Source: JAWWPG01 sp038254365 (lineage in GTDB: Bacteria; Actinomycetota; Actinomycetes; Propionibacteriales; Nocardioidaceae). Taken from it: a stretch of 64,000 bases of DNA. Positions 8,786-17,074 of this stretch are shown here, in pieces. Each line of letters opens with the position of its first letter. Positions within the stretch are counted from its first letter, which is position 1. The notes under the pieces are model-generated. The model did no database searches. It was not told the origin of the DNA and worked only from the letters and a program-made list of their open reading frames with translations. The DNA is taken from contig JBBSGI010000004.1 of assembly GCA_038254365.1 (NCBI GenBank), forward strand, positions 31,267-95,266, in the 5' to 3' direction. Both the position numbers and the translations under genes were made by a program.

Positions 8786-9598
8786 ATGCCGGGTAGCGGG
8801 GGGCACGGGGCGGCCTTCTTCGACCTCGACAAGACCATCATCGCCACCTCGAGCACGCTGGCCTTCAGCCGGCCATTCTTCGCCAACGGCCTGATCACCC
8901 GTACCTCGGTGATTCGCAGCATGTACGCCCAGTTCGCCTACCTCGTCGGTGGCGCAGACCACGACCAGATCGAGCGGATGCGGCGCTATCTCACCGGCCT
9001 CACCAACGGCTGGGACGTCGAGACCGTCCGCCAGATCGTGGCGGACACCCTGCATTCGGTCGTCGACCCGCTGGTGTACGACGAGGCGCTCGACCTGATC
9101 CGCGACCACCAGAATCATGGACGGGAGGTGGTGATCGTCTCGACCTCGGGGTCCGACGTCGTCGAACCCATCGCCGAACTGCTTGGCGTCTCCAGGGTGA
9201 TCGCCACCCGACTCGAGGTCCGCGACGGGCACTACACCGGAGACATCGAGTTCTACGCCTACGGCGTCAACAAGGCCGCAGCCATCGAGGAGCTCGCCGC
9301 TCGAGAGGGGTACGACCTGCCCGCGTGCTACGCGTACAGCGACTCAGCCACCGACCTGCCCATGCTCAGCGTGGTCGGCCACCCGCATGCGGTGAACCCC
9401 GACAAGGTGCTGCGCAAGGAGGCGGTCGAGCGGGGTTGGCCGGTCCTTGACTTCTCGAAGCCGATTGCGCTCAAGCACAGCCATGCCCGCCACGCGAGGC
9501 GCGCCACCCTTGCCGTGGTGGCGGTCGGAGCGGGCGCTGCGGCTGCCGGTGCCGTGGCTGTGGTATCTCGCCGTAGCGGCTCCAGGTCCTCGATGTGA
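8786..9598 (+). CDS. HAD-IB family hydrolase (SerB-like phosphatase)
   Basis: This is a 270-residue HAD-superfamily subfamily IB enzyme. Motif I is FFDLDKTII at residues 12-20 with the nucleophile Asp. Motif II is VSTSGSD, motif III is around NKAAAIEEL, and motif IV is YSDSATDLPML. A C-terminal hydrophobic stretch (AVVAVGAGAAAAGAVAVV) is probably a membrane anchor, as in the actinobacterial group of these phosphatases. The ribosome site GAAGGGAG precedes ATG 8786. The orthologue in M. tuberculosis (Rv3661) lies in the same place next to ssd. Its substrate is unknown. Confidence 0.9.
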   Translation: MPGSGGHGAAFFDLDKTIIATSSTLAFSRPFFANGLITRTSVIRSMYAQFAYLVGGADHDQIERMRRYLTGLTNGWDVETVRQIVADTLHSVVDPLVYDEALDLIRDHQNHGREVVIVSTSGSDVVEPIAELLGVSRVIATRLEVRDGHYTGDIEFYAYGVNKAAAIEELAAREGYDLPACYAYSDSATDLPMLSVVGHPHAVNPDKVLRKEAVERGWPVLDFSKPIALKHSHARHARRATLAVVAVGAGAAAAGAVAVVSRRSGSRSSM

Positions 9599-9604
9599 CT
9601 GGCG

Positions 9605-9805
9605 GGTAGGGCTTCCCTGCTGCCGCGAAAGCGGGTAGAAAGGGAGGGAACTCCAGACCGCACGAGGATCGGGCACCCACGCGGCGACCAACCCTTCCGA
9701 ATAGGGCAGTCGACCCGGGCGTTCCCGGGCGACCTTATGAAGAGTGCACGCTTGGTAACCCGAGCCCTTGTGCCCGCGGGCGGCGTCCTCCGCGCGAGGA
9801 CGTCG
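9605..9805 (+). ncRNA. Candidate Ms1/MTS2823-type small RNA (location-based)
   Basis: The gap 9599-9853 holds no gene. It lies between the homologues of Rv3661 and Rv3662c, the place where MTS2823/Ms1 is encoded in mycobacteria (recalled from the literature), with scr3559 as the Streptomyces counterpart. Ms1 is an abundant stationary-phase RNA that binds RNA polymerase core. The sequence is structured: GTCG-a-CCCGGG / CCCGGG-CGAC forms a stem at 9709-9733, and CGTCCTC / GAGGACG forms a 7-bp stem at 9783-9801, a possible 3' end. The boundaries are guesses, and the family call rests on synteny rather than on a covariance match. Confidence 0.5.
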
Positions 9806-9853
9806 TTCGCACGTTGCGGCAGACGCTCGCACGGCGGGGCGCTAGGCAAGCCG

Positions 9854-10609
9854 TCAGGCCGGTGGCCCGGAAGGCCCCGGCTCTCGCAGCGGGCTCGCGC
9901 CGACCGCGCGGCCTAGTGCCGCGCAGGAGTACAGCAACCAACCGCGCAGACCAGCCGCATCGCGGCGGCGGTAGGCGGCCAGCGCCTCGCGATAGTCGCC
10001 GGCCGCCACGTGATGGCCGACCTCGGGCACGATAACCGAAGCAGGATCCACCCCGCGCACCACCAGCACCAGCCGCTCCAGAGCGCGCCCGACCAGGTCG
10101 TTCGACGCCGGGAACGGTGCGGCGATGACCACCTCAGCGTGCGCCAGCGCGGCGACCGCGATCGCCGGCGCCGTCGTCGGGGCCAACAGCCGGGAGGCGA
10201 GCCGACGGAGCACCTCGGCGGCAGCGGGGTCCGGGCCGGGCCGACCGAGCTCCGCCTCGGGCGCCAGGCCGGTGGCGGCGAGTGTGTGCATTCGCGCGAG
10301 CGCCTGCAGAGGCGACCGACCAAGCACGGGCACCAGCGCGAGCAGCCCGGCGTTCAGCCTCACCGCCGCCCGGGCCACGCCGTCGCCGGTGCCGGCGCGT
10401 ACCTCGACCAGCGTGCTCGGACTGCCGGACAGCTGGGCCGACGCTACGGCCCCGCGCAGCAGCGACTCGGCGGTCGCCTCTGGCGCGGTACGGCGGAGTC
10501 CCCGATCGCGCAGCATCGCGTCGATGCCGTCCCGCGCAGCCACCAAGGCGGAGGGGACCCCCGCCAACCGAGAAGCCGCACCGAAGGCGTCGTCTCCCGG
10601 CGCGGCCAC
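9854..10609 (-). CDS. Fic-fold protein with degenerate catalytic motif (Rv3662c type, often labelled oxidoreductase)
   Basis: This 251-residue, Ala-rich helical protein has an N-terminal SLLRGAVASAQLSG segment that resembles the inhibitory or start helix of Fic proteins. The core reads ALAHAEVVIAAPFPASNDLVGRALERLVL. This aligns with the Fic motif HPFxxGNGRxxR, but the catalytic His is Ala and the GNGR part is SNDL-VGR. Nucleotide transfer therefore looks impossible. The gene starts at GTG 10609 with a -10 box TACGCT six bases upstream, so it is probably leaderless. It diverges from a methyltransferase gene. Its role is unknown. Confidence 0.75.
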   Translation of the reverse strand: MAAPGDDAFGAASRLAGVPSALVAARDGIDAMLRDRGLRRTAPEATAESLLRGAVASAQLSGSPSTLVEVRAGTGDGVARAAVRLNAGLLALVPVLGRSPLQALARMHTLAATGLAPEAELGRPGPDPAAAEVLRRLASRLLAPTTAPAIAVAALAHAEVVIAAPFPASNDLVGRALERLVLVVRGVDPASVIVPEVGHHVAAGDYREALAAYRRRDAAGLRGWLLYSCAALGRAVGASPLREPGPSGPPA

Positions 10610-10615
10610 AGCGTC

Positions 10616-10621
10616 AGCGTA
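10616..10621 (-). promoter_or_regulatory. -10 box of a leaderless promoter (Fic-like gene)
   Basis: On the minus strand TACGCT is followed by six bases and then GTG 10609. A TAnnnT box six or seven bases before the start codon is the common pattern of leaderless actinobacterial mRNAs. It supports this start codon. Confidence 0.5.
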
Positions 10622-10662
10622 CGGGGCAGGACGCTTCGGGCGGTCGGCTAGTCTCGACCTCC

Positions 10663-11457
10663 ATGGATGCCGAGGAGATCGGTCGTCGCGCGGCCAGTTT
10701 CGGTTCGGTCGCCCAGGCCTATGCGCTGAACCGACCGGACTATCCCGCCGAGGCGGTCCGGTGGCTGGCCGGGGAGAAGCCGGCCAACGTGCTCGAGCTC
10801 GGATCGGGGACCGGCAAGCTCACTCGTTCGCTGCTGGCTCTCGGTCACCGGGTGGTGGCCACGGATTCCCTGACGCCGATGCTGACCGAGCTGGCCCGCG
10901 TCGCTCCCGGCGCCCGCCGCATCGCCGCCCGGGCCGAAGGCATCCCGGTCGCCCCCGCCGTCGTGGACGTCGTGGTCTCGGCCCAGGCGTTTCACTGGTT
11001 CGACGGGAGCCGCGCGCTACCCGAGATTGCCCGGGTGCTCCGGCCAGCAGGCGTGCTGGCACTGGTCTGGAACACCGGCGACTTCCAGGTGCCTTGGGTG
11101 CGCAAGGTGCTGGGCCTCATTGGCATGACGGACGACGCCATCACCGACCCGGTGGCGGAGTCGGAGCTCTTCGACCACGGGGAGCGTCAGGTCTTTCGAC
11201 ACTGGCAGAAGTTCGACCGCGAGTCGCTGGTCGGCTTCATCGCGTCGAGCTCCTACGCCGCCGTGATGACCCCGGACGACCGAGCAGCCCTGCTCGCTGA
11301 GGTGGCAGCCATCTATGACGGCTACGGCCGCGGGCACGACGGCATGCTGATGCCCTGGAGCGCCGTCTGCTTCCGGGCCACGGTGAGCGGGCTGGCCGAC
11401 CCTCGGCGTGACGGTGCCGAGGAACGCGATGACGGTCTGCTGATCGACTTCGCCTGA
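10663..11457 (+). CDS. Class I SAM-dependent methyltransferase (methyltransf_11)
   Basis: This is a protein of about 264 residues. The SAM-binding motif I is VLELGSGTGKLTRSL, motif II is VVATDSLTPML, and the post-motif reads ALPEIARVLRPAGVLALVWN. The sequence SAQAFHWFD is typical of the yeast Crg1/UbiE-like group. The start ATG 10663 sits eight bases after TAGTCT, so the mRNA has a very short or no leader. An earlier in-frame region overlaps the divergent gene and is not used. The substrate cannot be told. A C-terminal acidic tail is present. Confidence 0.85.
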   Translation: MDAEEIGRRAASFGSVAQAYALNRPDYPAEAVRWLAGEKPANVLELGSGTGKLTRSLLALGHRVVATDSLTPMLTELARVAPGARRIAARAEGIPVAPAVVDVVVSAQAFHWFDGSRALPEIARVLRPAGVLALVWNTGDFQVPWVRKVLGLIGMTDDAITDPVAESELFDHGERQVFRHWQKFDRESLVGFIASSSYAAVMTPDDRAALLAEVAAIYDGYGRGHDGMLMPWSAVCFRATVSGLADPRRDGAEERDDGLLIDFA

Positions 11458-11527
11458 CTGCGAAACCCGCCGGACGTCCCGCCACACCGCGTGTGGCGGC
11501 GCGCATCTGCCCGGACGCCAGGGCTGG

Positions 11528-12133
11528 TCAGGTCTCGACCAAGTCCACGGGGTGCGGCATCACGATCGACAGTACGAGATACGTCCGCCGCCCGGCTCCA
11601 GGGCCATTGGGCGCCTTCGCCTCGGTTGCGGCCGCTTCTCGGCCGCGGTACACCCAGCGCATCTGAAGCTCGAGAAGTTCGCCCTGCATCTGCCTCGCTT
11701 CGGAGTCAGTGAGCAGCATCGCCACGTCGGAGGTCTTCCATACTTCGGCGCTCTTGCCGTCACGGCGCCGGAACAGCCGCTCGACCAAGGCGTGCCATCG
11801 CTCCTCGAAGTAGCGCATCCCGACCTCGTACGCGCCGGGTCCGTCGGGCTGCTCACGAAGGCTGGCCTCGTCGAAACGTAGGCCCCGGTCGTCTCGGGGT
11901 CGCCACCAGCGGGCCCGCCCATCGCCCCCGTGGCCGGTGACTTCCTCGATGACGCCGTACCGCTGCAGCTGACGAAGGTGAAAGCTCACCGAGTTGACCG
12001 GCTGGTCGATCGCGATGGCCAGGGCCGTCGCGGTGGACTCCCCGCGCGCGAAGAGCTCGTAGAGCAGGACCGTCCGAATGGGATGTGCTATCGCCCGAAG
12101 CACCCGGGGATCCGCTGCCACCAACTCCGCCAT
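11528..12133 (-). CDS. ArsR-family winged-helix transcriptional regulator
   Basis: This 201-residue regulator has an N-terminal winged helix (RVLRAIAHPIRTVLLYELFARGESTATALA, then PVNSVSFHLRQLQRYGVIEEV). A C-terminal domain rich in Trp and Arg follows. It has no ArsR metal-binding cysteine motif, so it probably senses an organic ligand. The gene diverges from an MFS efflux gene and most likely represses it. ATG 12133 is preferred over ATG 12184, because the longer start would run into the MFS promoter and leave the palindrome at 12165-12172 inside the coding region. Confidence 0.8.
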   Translation of the reverse strand: MAELVAADPRVLRAIAHPIRTVLLYELFARGESTATALAIAIDQPVNSVSFHLRQLQRYGVIEEVTGHGGDGRARWWRPRDDRGLRFDEASLREQPDGPGAYEVGMRYFEERWHALVERLFRRRDGKSAEVWKTSDVAMLLTDSEARQMQGELLELQMRWVYRGREAAATEAKAPNGPGAGRRTYLVLSIVMPHPVDLVET

Positions 12134-12164
12134 TCTGACCAGCGTAAAGGATCCGCGAGAAAAA

Positions 12165-12172
12165 TTGCGCAA
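12165..12172. promoter_or_regulatory. Candidate operator between the ArsR and MFS genes
   Basis: TTGCGCAA is a perfect 8-bp palindrome in an otherwise AT-rich patch (AAAAATTGCGCAAG), centred between the divergent starts 12133 and 12215. TAGTCT at 12184-12189 is a possible -10 box for the MFS gene. Assignment to the ArsR protein is inferred from position only. Confidence 0.35.
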
Positions 12173-12214
12173 GTAGAGTTGCATAGTCTCGTCGACTGCT
12201 GTCAGGGTGGCGCC

Positions 12215-13480
12215 ATGAGCGAGCCAGTCGTGACGTCGGCCCGCGCCCCGAGTCTGTGGCACAACCGCGACTTCATGATCTTGTGGAGCGGGGAGACGAT
12301 CTCCCAGCTGGGCTCGTCGATGAGCTTCTTCATCTTCCCAATCATCGGCTACTCGCTGACCGGCTCGACAACCCAGGCGGCTCTGGCGCTGACCGCATTC
12401 GCTCTCGGCAGCATCCTGTTCCGGCTCCAGGCCGGCGCCTTGATCGACCGGACCAATCGCAAGCACGTGATGATCGTGGCGAACCTCGCCGGCGTCGGGC
12501 TGTACGGCAGCTTGGTCGTCGCCCTGGCCGCAGACCGGCTCACCATCGTCCACCTGATCCTGGTAGCGCTGCTGACCGGCATCGCGGGGAGCTTCTTCGG
12601 CCCCGCCGAGCAGGCCGCGATCAAGACCGTCGTGCCCGCTCGACAGCTCCCGACCGCTTTCAGCCAGAACCAGGCGCGGCAGCACGTGGCCATGCTGGTC
12701 GGGCCACCACTCGCCGGTGTGCTCTACTCCGTGAGCCGATCGATCCCCTTCCTCGTCGACACGGTCACCTACGGTGTCTCCGCCCTCGCGATCACCCGCC
12801 TGCGGGCGCCGCTCACTGCTCCTGAGCGGACCACCACCGGCCCCAGCAAAATGCGGCACGAGATCGCCGAAGGGCTCCGCTTCCTGATGTCGCGTGGCTT
12901 CTTCCGGGCCACCGTGCTGTTCGCCACGATCGTCAACTTCGGCGCGAACGCGCTCTTTTTGGTGCTGACCCTCAAACTGCTGAGAGCCGGCGTGCACCCC
13001 GCCGCGATCGGCACCATCGACACCATCGGCGCGGTTGCCGGCCTGATCGGCGCGGTCATGGCTCCGAGCCTGATCAAGCGAGTCCCCACCGGACTGGTCG
13101 CCATCGGTACGGCGCTGCTGATCGTGGTGGCGTGTATCCCGATGGCCTTCACCAACAACGTCGTGATCGTGGGTCTGCTGCTCGCGGTGGCGCTGATCGG
13201 CAACCCGGCCGGCAACGCGGCCGTCTCGTCGTACTTGGTTGCCGTGACACCGGACCGGCTGCAGGGCCGGGTCAGCAGCGCCCTGGGCTTCACGGCGAGC
13301 GCTTTCCAGCCCCTCGGGCCGGTGGTCGGGGGCGTTCTGCTGGCGATCTTCGGTGGCCAGGCGGCCATGCTCATCACCGCTGGGATCATCTCGATCAGCG
13401 TGGTCGCGCTGTTGGCGAGCGCCGAGGTCCGCCACCTGCCCACGCCCGACAAGTGGGATGTCTCCACTGCCGCCGCTTGA
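12215..13480 (+). CDS. MFS transporter, putative drug efflux (MFS_3/EntS-like)
   Basis: This 421-residue membrane protein has about 12 hydrophobic segments. The N-terminus NRDFMILWSGETISQLGSSM is the common opening of the MFS_3 (enterobactin exporter/macrolide efflux) group. The loop between helices 2 and 3 is GALIDRTNRK, close to the MFS A-motif. GGGTGG lies upstream of ATG 12215. The ArsR-type regulator across the 81-bp gap suggests ligand-induced efflux. The exported compound is unknown. Confidence 0.85.
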   Translation: MSEPVVTSARAPSLWHNRDFMILWSGETISQLGSSMSFFIFPIIGYSLTGSTTQAALALTAFALGSILFRLQAGALIDRTNRKHVMIVANLAGVGLYGSLVVALAADRLTIVHLILVALLTGIAGSFFGPAEQAAIKTVVPARQLPTAFSQNQARQHVAMLVGPPLAGVLYSVSRSIPFLVDTVTYGVSALAITRLRAPLTAPERTTTGPSKMRHEIAEGLRFLMSRGFFRATVLFATIVNFGANALFLVLTLKLLRAGVHPAAIGTIDTIGAVAGLIGAVMAPSLIKRVPTGLVAIGTALLIVVACIPMAFTNNVVIVGLLLAVALIGNPAGNAAVSSYLVAVTPDRLQGRVSSALGFTASAFQPLGPVVGGVLLAIFGGQAAMLITAGIISISVVALLASAEVRHLPTPDKWDVSTAAA

Positions 13481-13554
13481 CGTTGATCTCCCTTGACACG
13501 CCAACTTTCATTCGGCGCCGTACCACATCTTGGCATCTCAACCGAAGAGCCGGC

Positions 13555-14265
13555 TCAGTACTCGTCGTGCCGCCGGGTCCAGTCGTCGTCGGGCGCTCCC
13601 ACCCGGCCGGCCGGCACCTCCCAGGACTCCTGGCGCCCCAGCGCCGTCAGGTCGAGATAGTTGTAGGTGGTGAGCAGGATGTCGAGGCCCCGCTGATAGG
13701 CGGAGTAGGTATGGAATACCTCGTCGCCCTCCCGCAGGAACACACTCACCCCGGGCTGCTCGCCTTCCCAGGCGGGGTCCGCACGCCGGTAGTTGTACTC
13801 GGTCGACCCTTCGGCTGCGTCAAGCGTGACGTGGTAGTCGTAGTTGAAGTCGCTGCCGTACGACGACACCCACGGGAAGCTCCAGCCCATGCGGGCCCGG
13901 TAGGCCTCGATCTTGTCGATCGGCGCCCGCGAGATCGCAGTGAACGTCGTGTCACGCGCATGCAGGTGGGAGAGATGTCCGAGGTTGTCGAGGAGGAACG
14001 AGCAGCTCGGACATCCCTCCTCCCAGCTCGGGTCGAACATGAAGTGGTAGACGATGAGCTGTCGGCGCCTATCGAAGAGCTCGAGCAGGCTCGTGGCGCC
14101 GCCAGGCCCCTCGAACTCGTAGTCCTTCAGGATCCGCACCATCGGCAGGCGTCGGCGCTCCGCGCTCAGCGCGTCTCGTGCCCGGGTTGCCTCCTTCTCC
14201 TTCGTGAGCAGCTCGAGGCGGGCTGCCAGCCATTCAGTGCGCGACACGACATCCGGGAGACTCAT
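13555..14265 (-). CDS. DUF899 thioredoxin-like family protein
   Basis: This protein of about 236 residues matches the DUF899 family. The opening helix EWLAARLELLTKEKEATRARDALSAERRRLPMV and the stretch YEFEG are characteristic. The core LIVYHFMFDPSWEEGCPSCSFLLDNL has a CPSC pair at the thioredoxin active-site position, and later blocks include FPWVSSYGSDFNYDYHVT. DUF899 proteins look like a thioredoxin-fold group of unknown reaction. ATG 14265 is chosen; GTG 14319 is in frame and possible. The gene diverges from the acetate permease. Confidence 0.85.
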   Translation of the reverse strand: MSLPDVVSRTEWLAARLELLTKEKEATRARDALSAERRRLPMVRILKDYEFEGPGGATSLLELFDRRRQLIVYHFMFDPSWEEGCPSCSFLLDNLGHLSHLHARDTTFTAISRAPIDKIEAYRARMGWSFPWVSSYGSDFNYDYHVTLDAAEGSTEYNYRRADPAWEGEQPGVSVFLREGDEVFHTYSAYQRGLDILLTTYNYLDLTALGRQESWEVPAGRVGAPDDDWTRRHDEY

Positions 14266-14384
14266 CCACCAACCACGTCCTTCATCTCTGGGCAGTTCCA
14301 CGACGGTAGACCCCGGCACCGAAAGGATCTAGCGTGGGGAGCGTCCGGCCCTTGCCGGCGTTTCACAGCCGCAGAGGAGGCAAC

Positions 14385-15014
14385 ATGTCATCGAGAAGCG
14401 TCGAACCTACGCGTGACGACCAGCCAGGATCACCCATCCCACGCGGTTCTCTCATTGCGGACCCGGCACCACTCGGTTTGGCGGCCTTCGCCCTAACCAC
14501 GTTCGTCCTAAGCGTGATGAACGCGGAGATCGTGGACAAGAGCGCAACCGCAGTCGTGTTCGGCCTCGCGCTCGCCTACGGCGGCGTCAGCCAGCTCGTG
14601 GCAGGGATCTGGGAGTTCGCGAAGGGAAACACCTTCGGAGCGACGGCGTTCTGCTCGTACGGCGGTTTCTGGATCTCGTACTGGTACCTCACCGGCCACA
14701 CCGATCTGTCGGGTGCTGCATCAGAGAACGACCTGGGCAACGGCATCGGTCTCTTCCTGCTCGCGTGGGGAATCTTCACGCTCTACATGACTGTGGCGGC
14801 GTCGCGCGTCAGCGGAGCCGTCCTCGCCGTGTTCGCTCTGCTGACCGTCACGTTCTTCGCGCTGTCCATCGGCGAGTTCGCCACATCTGACGGCTGGACG
14901 AAACTCGGCGGCTACCTCGGTATCCTGACCGCCATCGCGGCCTGGTACGCGTCCTTCGCCGGCGTCACGAACTTCACGTTCAAGAAGTCCGTGCTGCCGA
15001 CGTACCCCCGCTGA
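14385..15014 (+). CDS. satP: GPR1/FUN34/YaaH (SatP) family acetate transporter
   Basis: This 209-residue membrane protein has six hydrophobic segments. The opening ADPAPLGLAAFALTTFVLS carries the family NPxPLGL-type motif (here DPAPLGL). FGLALAYGGVSQLVAGIWEF and GATAFCSYGGFWISY are highly conserved family blocks. SatP proteins move acetate or succinate with protons. The ribosome site AGAGGAGG sits before ATG 14385, which settles the start. It lies directly upstream of acs, so uptake and activation of acetate are probably co-regulated. Confidence 0.9.
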   Translation: MSSRSVEPTRDDQPGSPIPRGSLIADPAPLGLAAFALTTFVLSVMNAEIVDKSATAVVFGLALAYGGVSQLVAGIWEFAKGNTFGATAFCSYGGFWISYWYLTGHTDLSGAASENDLGNGIGLFLLAWGIFTLYMTVAASRVSGAVLAVFALLTVTFFALSIGEFATSDGWTKLGGYLGILTAIAAWYASFAGVTNFTFKKSVLPTYPR

Positions 15015-15037
15015 CGACCCAACCGAGGACAGTCTCA

Positions 15038-15085
15038 GACTGGTGGCGTGACCCGAGGGCTCCCTCTCGAGACACGTCACCAGTC
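15038..15085. repeat. Long nested stem-loop between satP and acs
   Basis: Arms of 13 bases at 15038-15050 and 15073-15085 (GACTGGTGGCGTG / CACGTCACCAGTC, one mismatch) enclose a second stem, GAGGG-CT-CCCTC, at 15055-15066. It fills half of the 89-bp gap and ends 18 bases before the acs start. There is no T run, so it does not look like a simple terminator. It could be an mRNA processing or attenuation element. Confidence 0.55.
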
Positions 15086-15103
15086 GCGGGCTTCGAGGAG
15101 ACG

Positions 15104-17074
15104 ATGATGAGCACAGAACCTTCCCTGTCGAACCTGCTTCACGAGACCCGGCACTTCGACCCGCCCGAAGAGCTCGCAAGGAACGCGAACCTCAAGGCCG
15201 ATGCCTACGACGATGCGACCGAGGATCGTCGTGCGTTCTGGGCCAAGCAGGCCGAGCGCATCACCTGGACGCAACCGTTCACGGAGGTTCTCGACTGGAG
15301 CAACAAGCCCTTCGCGAAATGGTTTGTCGGCGGCAAGCTGAACGCCTCGTATAACTGCATCGACCGGCACGTCGAGGCCGGTAAGGGCGACAAGGTCGCG
15401 TTCCACTTCGAGGGAGAGCCCGGCGACACCCGCACGATCACCTATACGGACCTGCTCGCGGAGGTGAGTCGCGCTGCCAACGCGCTGACCGAGCTCGGTG
15501 TCAAGGCCGGTGACCGGGTGGCGATCTACCTGCCGATGATCCCGGAGACGGTGATCGCCATGCTCGCCTGCGCACGCATCGGAGCACCGCACACGGTGGT
15601 GTTCGGCGGCTTCTCGTCGACCGCGCTGGTGGATCGCATCCAGGACTGTGACGCCAGGGTGGTGATCACGGCAGACGGCGGCTACCGCCGCGGCGCGCCT
15701 GCGGCGCTCAAGCCGGCCGTGGACACCGCGCTCGAGCAGTGCCCCGACGTACGGAACGTGCTGGTGGTGCGCCGTACCGGGCAGGAGGTCGCCTGGAACG
15801 ACGACCGCGACCTGTGGTGGGACGAGTTCGTCGGTCAACAGAGCTCCACCCACAAGTGCCAGTCGTTCGACTCTGAGCATCCGCTCTACGTCATGTACAC
15901 CAGCGGCACGACGGGGAGGCCGAAGGGGATCCTGCACACCACCGGCGGCTACCTGGTTGGCACCTCGTACACACACTGGGCGATCTTCGACCTGAAGGCG
16001 GACCAGGACGTCTTCTGGACCGCGGCCGACATCGGCTGGGTCACCGGCCACTCCTACATCGTCTACGGTCCACTCGCCAACGGGACGACGTCGGTGATGT
16101 ACGAGGGCACACCGGACACCCCGCACAAGGGCCGCTGGTGGGAGATCATCGAGAAGTACAAGGTCAACATCCTGTACTGCGCGCCCACGGCGATCCGGAC
16201 GTTCATGAAGTGGGGGGCGGAGATCCCCGGGAAGTTCGACATGGCGAGTCTGCGGCTGATCGGGTCGGTCGGAGAGCCGATCAACCCCGAGGCCTACATG
16301 TGGTACCGCAAGGAGATCGGCGGCGATCGCTGCCCCGTCGTCGACACCTGGTGGCAGACCGAAACCGGCATGATCATGATCAGCCCCCTGCCGGGCGTCA
16401 CCTCTGGGAAACCTGGCTCGGCGATGAAGGCGATACCGGGTGTCTCGGCGCTGGTCGTCGACGAGGCCGGCGAGGCCGTCGAGAAGGGCTCCGGTGGCTA
16501 TCTGGTGCTGACCGAGCCGTGGCCCGCGATGCTCCGCACCATCTGGGGTGACGACGACCGCTACCGGGACACTTACTGGTCGCGGTTCCCCGGTGTGTAC
16601 TTCGCCGGCGACGGGGCGAAGCTCGACGAGGAAGGTGACGTCTGGCTGCTGGGCCGGGTCGACGACGTGATGAACGTGTCTGGTCACCGGCTCTCCACGA
16701 CTGAGATCGAGTCGGCCCTCGTCGCCCATCCCAAGGTCGCTGAGGCGGCAGTCGTGGGGGCCAACGACGAGATGACCGGGCAGGCGCCGGTCGCCTTCGT
16801 CATCCTGCGGGAGAGCGCGGGCGACGGCGGCGAAGGGGTCGTCAAGGAGCTGCGGGACCACGTGGCCAAGGAGATCGGCGCGATCGCCAAGCCGAAGTCG
16901 ATCATGGTGGTGCCCGAGCTGCCCAAGACCCGGTCCGGCAAGATCATGCGGCGGCTGCTCCGCGACGTCGCCGAGAACCGTCCGCCGGGCGACTCCACCA
17001 CGCTCGCCGACTCGTCAGTGATGGACCTTATCCAGGCCAACCTCAAGGAGGGCAAGGGCACCGAAGAGGACTGA
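15104..17074 (+). CDS. acs: Acetyl-CoA synthetase
   Basis: This 656-residue AMP-forming enzyme turns acetate, ATP and CoA into acetyl-CoA. Seen motifs include the P-loop-like YVMYTSGTTGRPKGILHT, the A5 core VDTWWQTETGMIM, the A8 hinge GRVDDVMNVSGHRLST and the C-terminal PKTRSGKIMRR. The lysine in that last motif is the usual site of regulatory acetylation. Length is normal for the family. GAGGAG precedes ATG 15104/15107. It follows satP and corresponds to Rv3667 in gene order. Its 3' end is overlapped on the other strand by the over-long sigma factor frame. Confidence 0.97.
   Translation: MMSTEPSLSNLLHETRHFDPPEELARNANLKADAYDDATEDRRAFWAKQAERITWTQPFTEVLDWSNKPFAKWFVGGKLNASYNCIDRHVEAGKGDKVAFHFEGEPGDTRTITYTDLLAEVSRAANALTELGVKAGDRVAIYLPMIPETVIAMLACARIGAPHTVVFGGFSSTALVDRIQDCDARVVITADGGYRRGAPAALKPAVDTALEQCPDVRNVLVVRRTGQEVAWNDDRDLWWDEFVGQQSSTHKCQSFDSEHPLYVMYTSGTTGRPKGILHTTGGYLVGTSYTHWAIFDLKADQDVFWTAADIGWVTGHSYIVYGPLANGTTSVMYEGTPDTPHKGRWWEIIEKYKVNILYCAPTAIRTFMKWGAEIPGKFDMASLRLIGSVGEPINPEAYMWYRKEIGGDRCPVVDTWWQTETGMIMISPLPGVTSGKPGSAMKAIPGVSALVVDEAGEAVEKGSGGYLVLTEPWPAMLRTIWGDDDRYRDTYWSRFPGVYFAGDGAKLDEEGDVWLLGRVDDVMNVSGHRLSTTEIESALVAHPKVAEAAVVGANDEMTGQAPVAFVILRESAGDGGEGVVKELRDHVAKEIGAIAKPKSIMVVPELPKTRSGKIMRRLLRDVAENRPPGDSTTLADSSVMDLIQANLKEGKGTEED

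Noticed and set aside
10282..10662. N-terminal extension of the methyltransferase frame
   Set aside because: It lies antisense to the Fic-like gene; the methyltransferase fold starts at MDAEEIGRR, just after a -10-like box.
11528..13504. 658-codon minus-strand frame covering the ArsR gene and the MFS gene
   Set aside because: Only the last 200 codons look like a protein (ArsR regulator). The rest is antisense to the MFS transporter.
15077..16861. 594-codon open frame antisense to acs
   Set aside because: It is the mirror of a conserved enzyme gene in GC-rich DNA; its sequence has no family features and no ribosome site.
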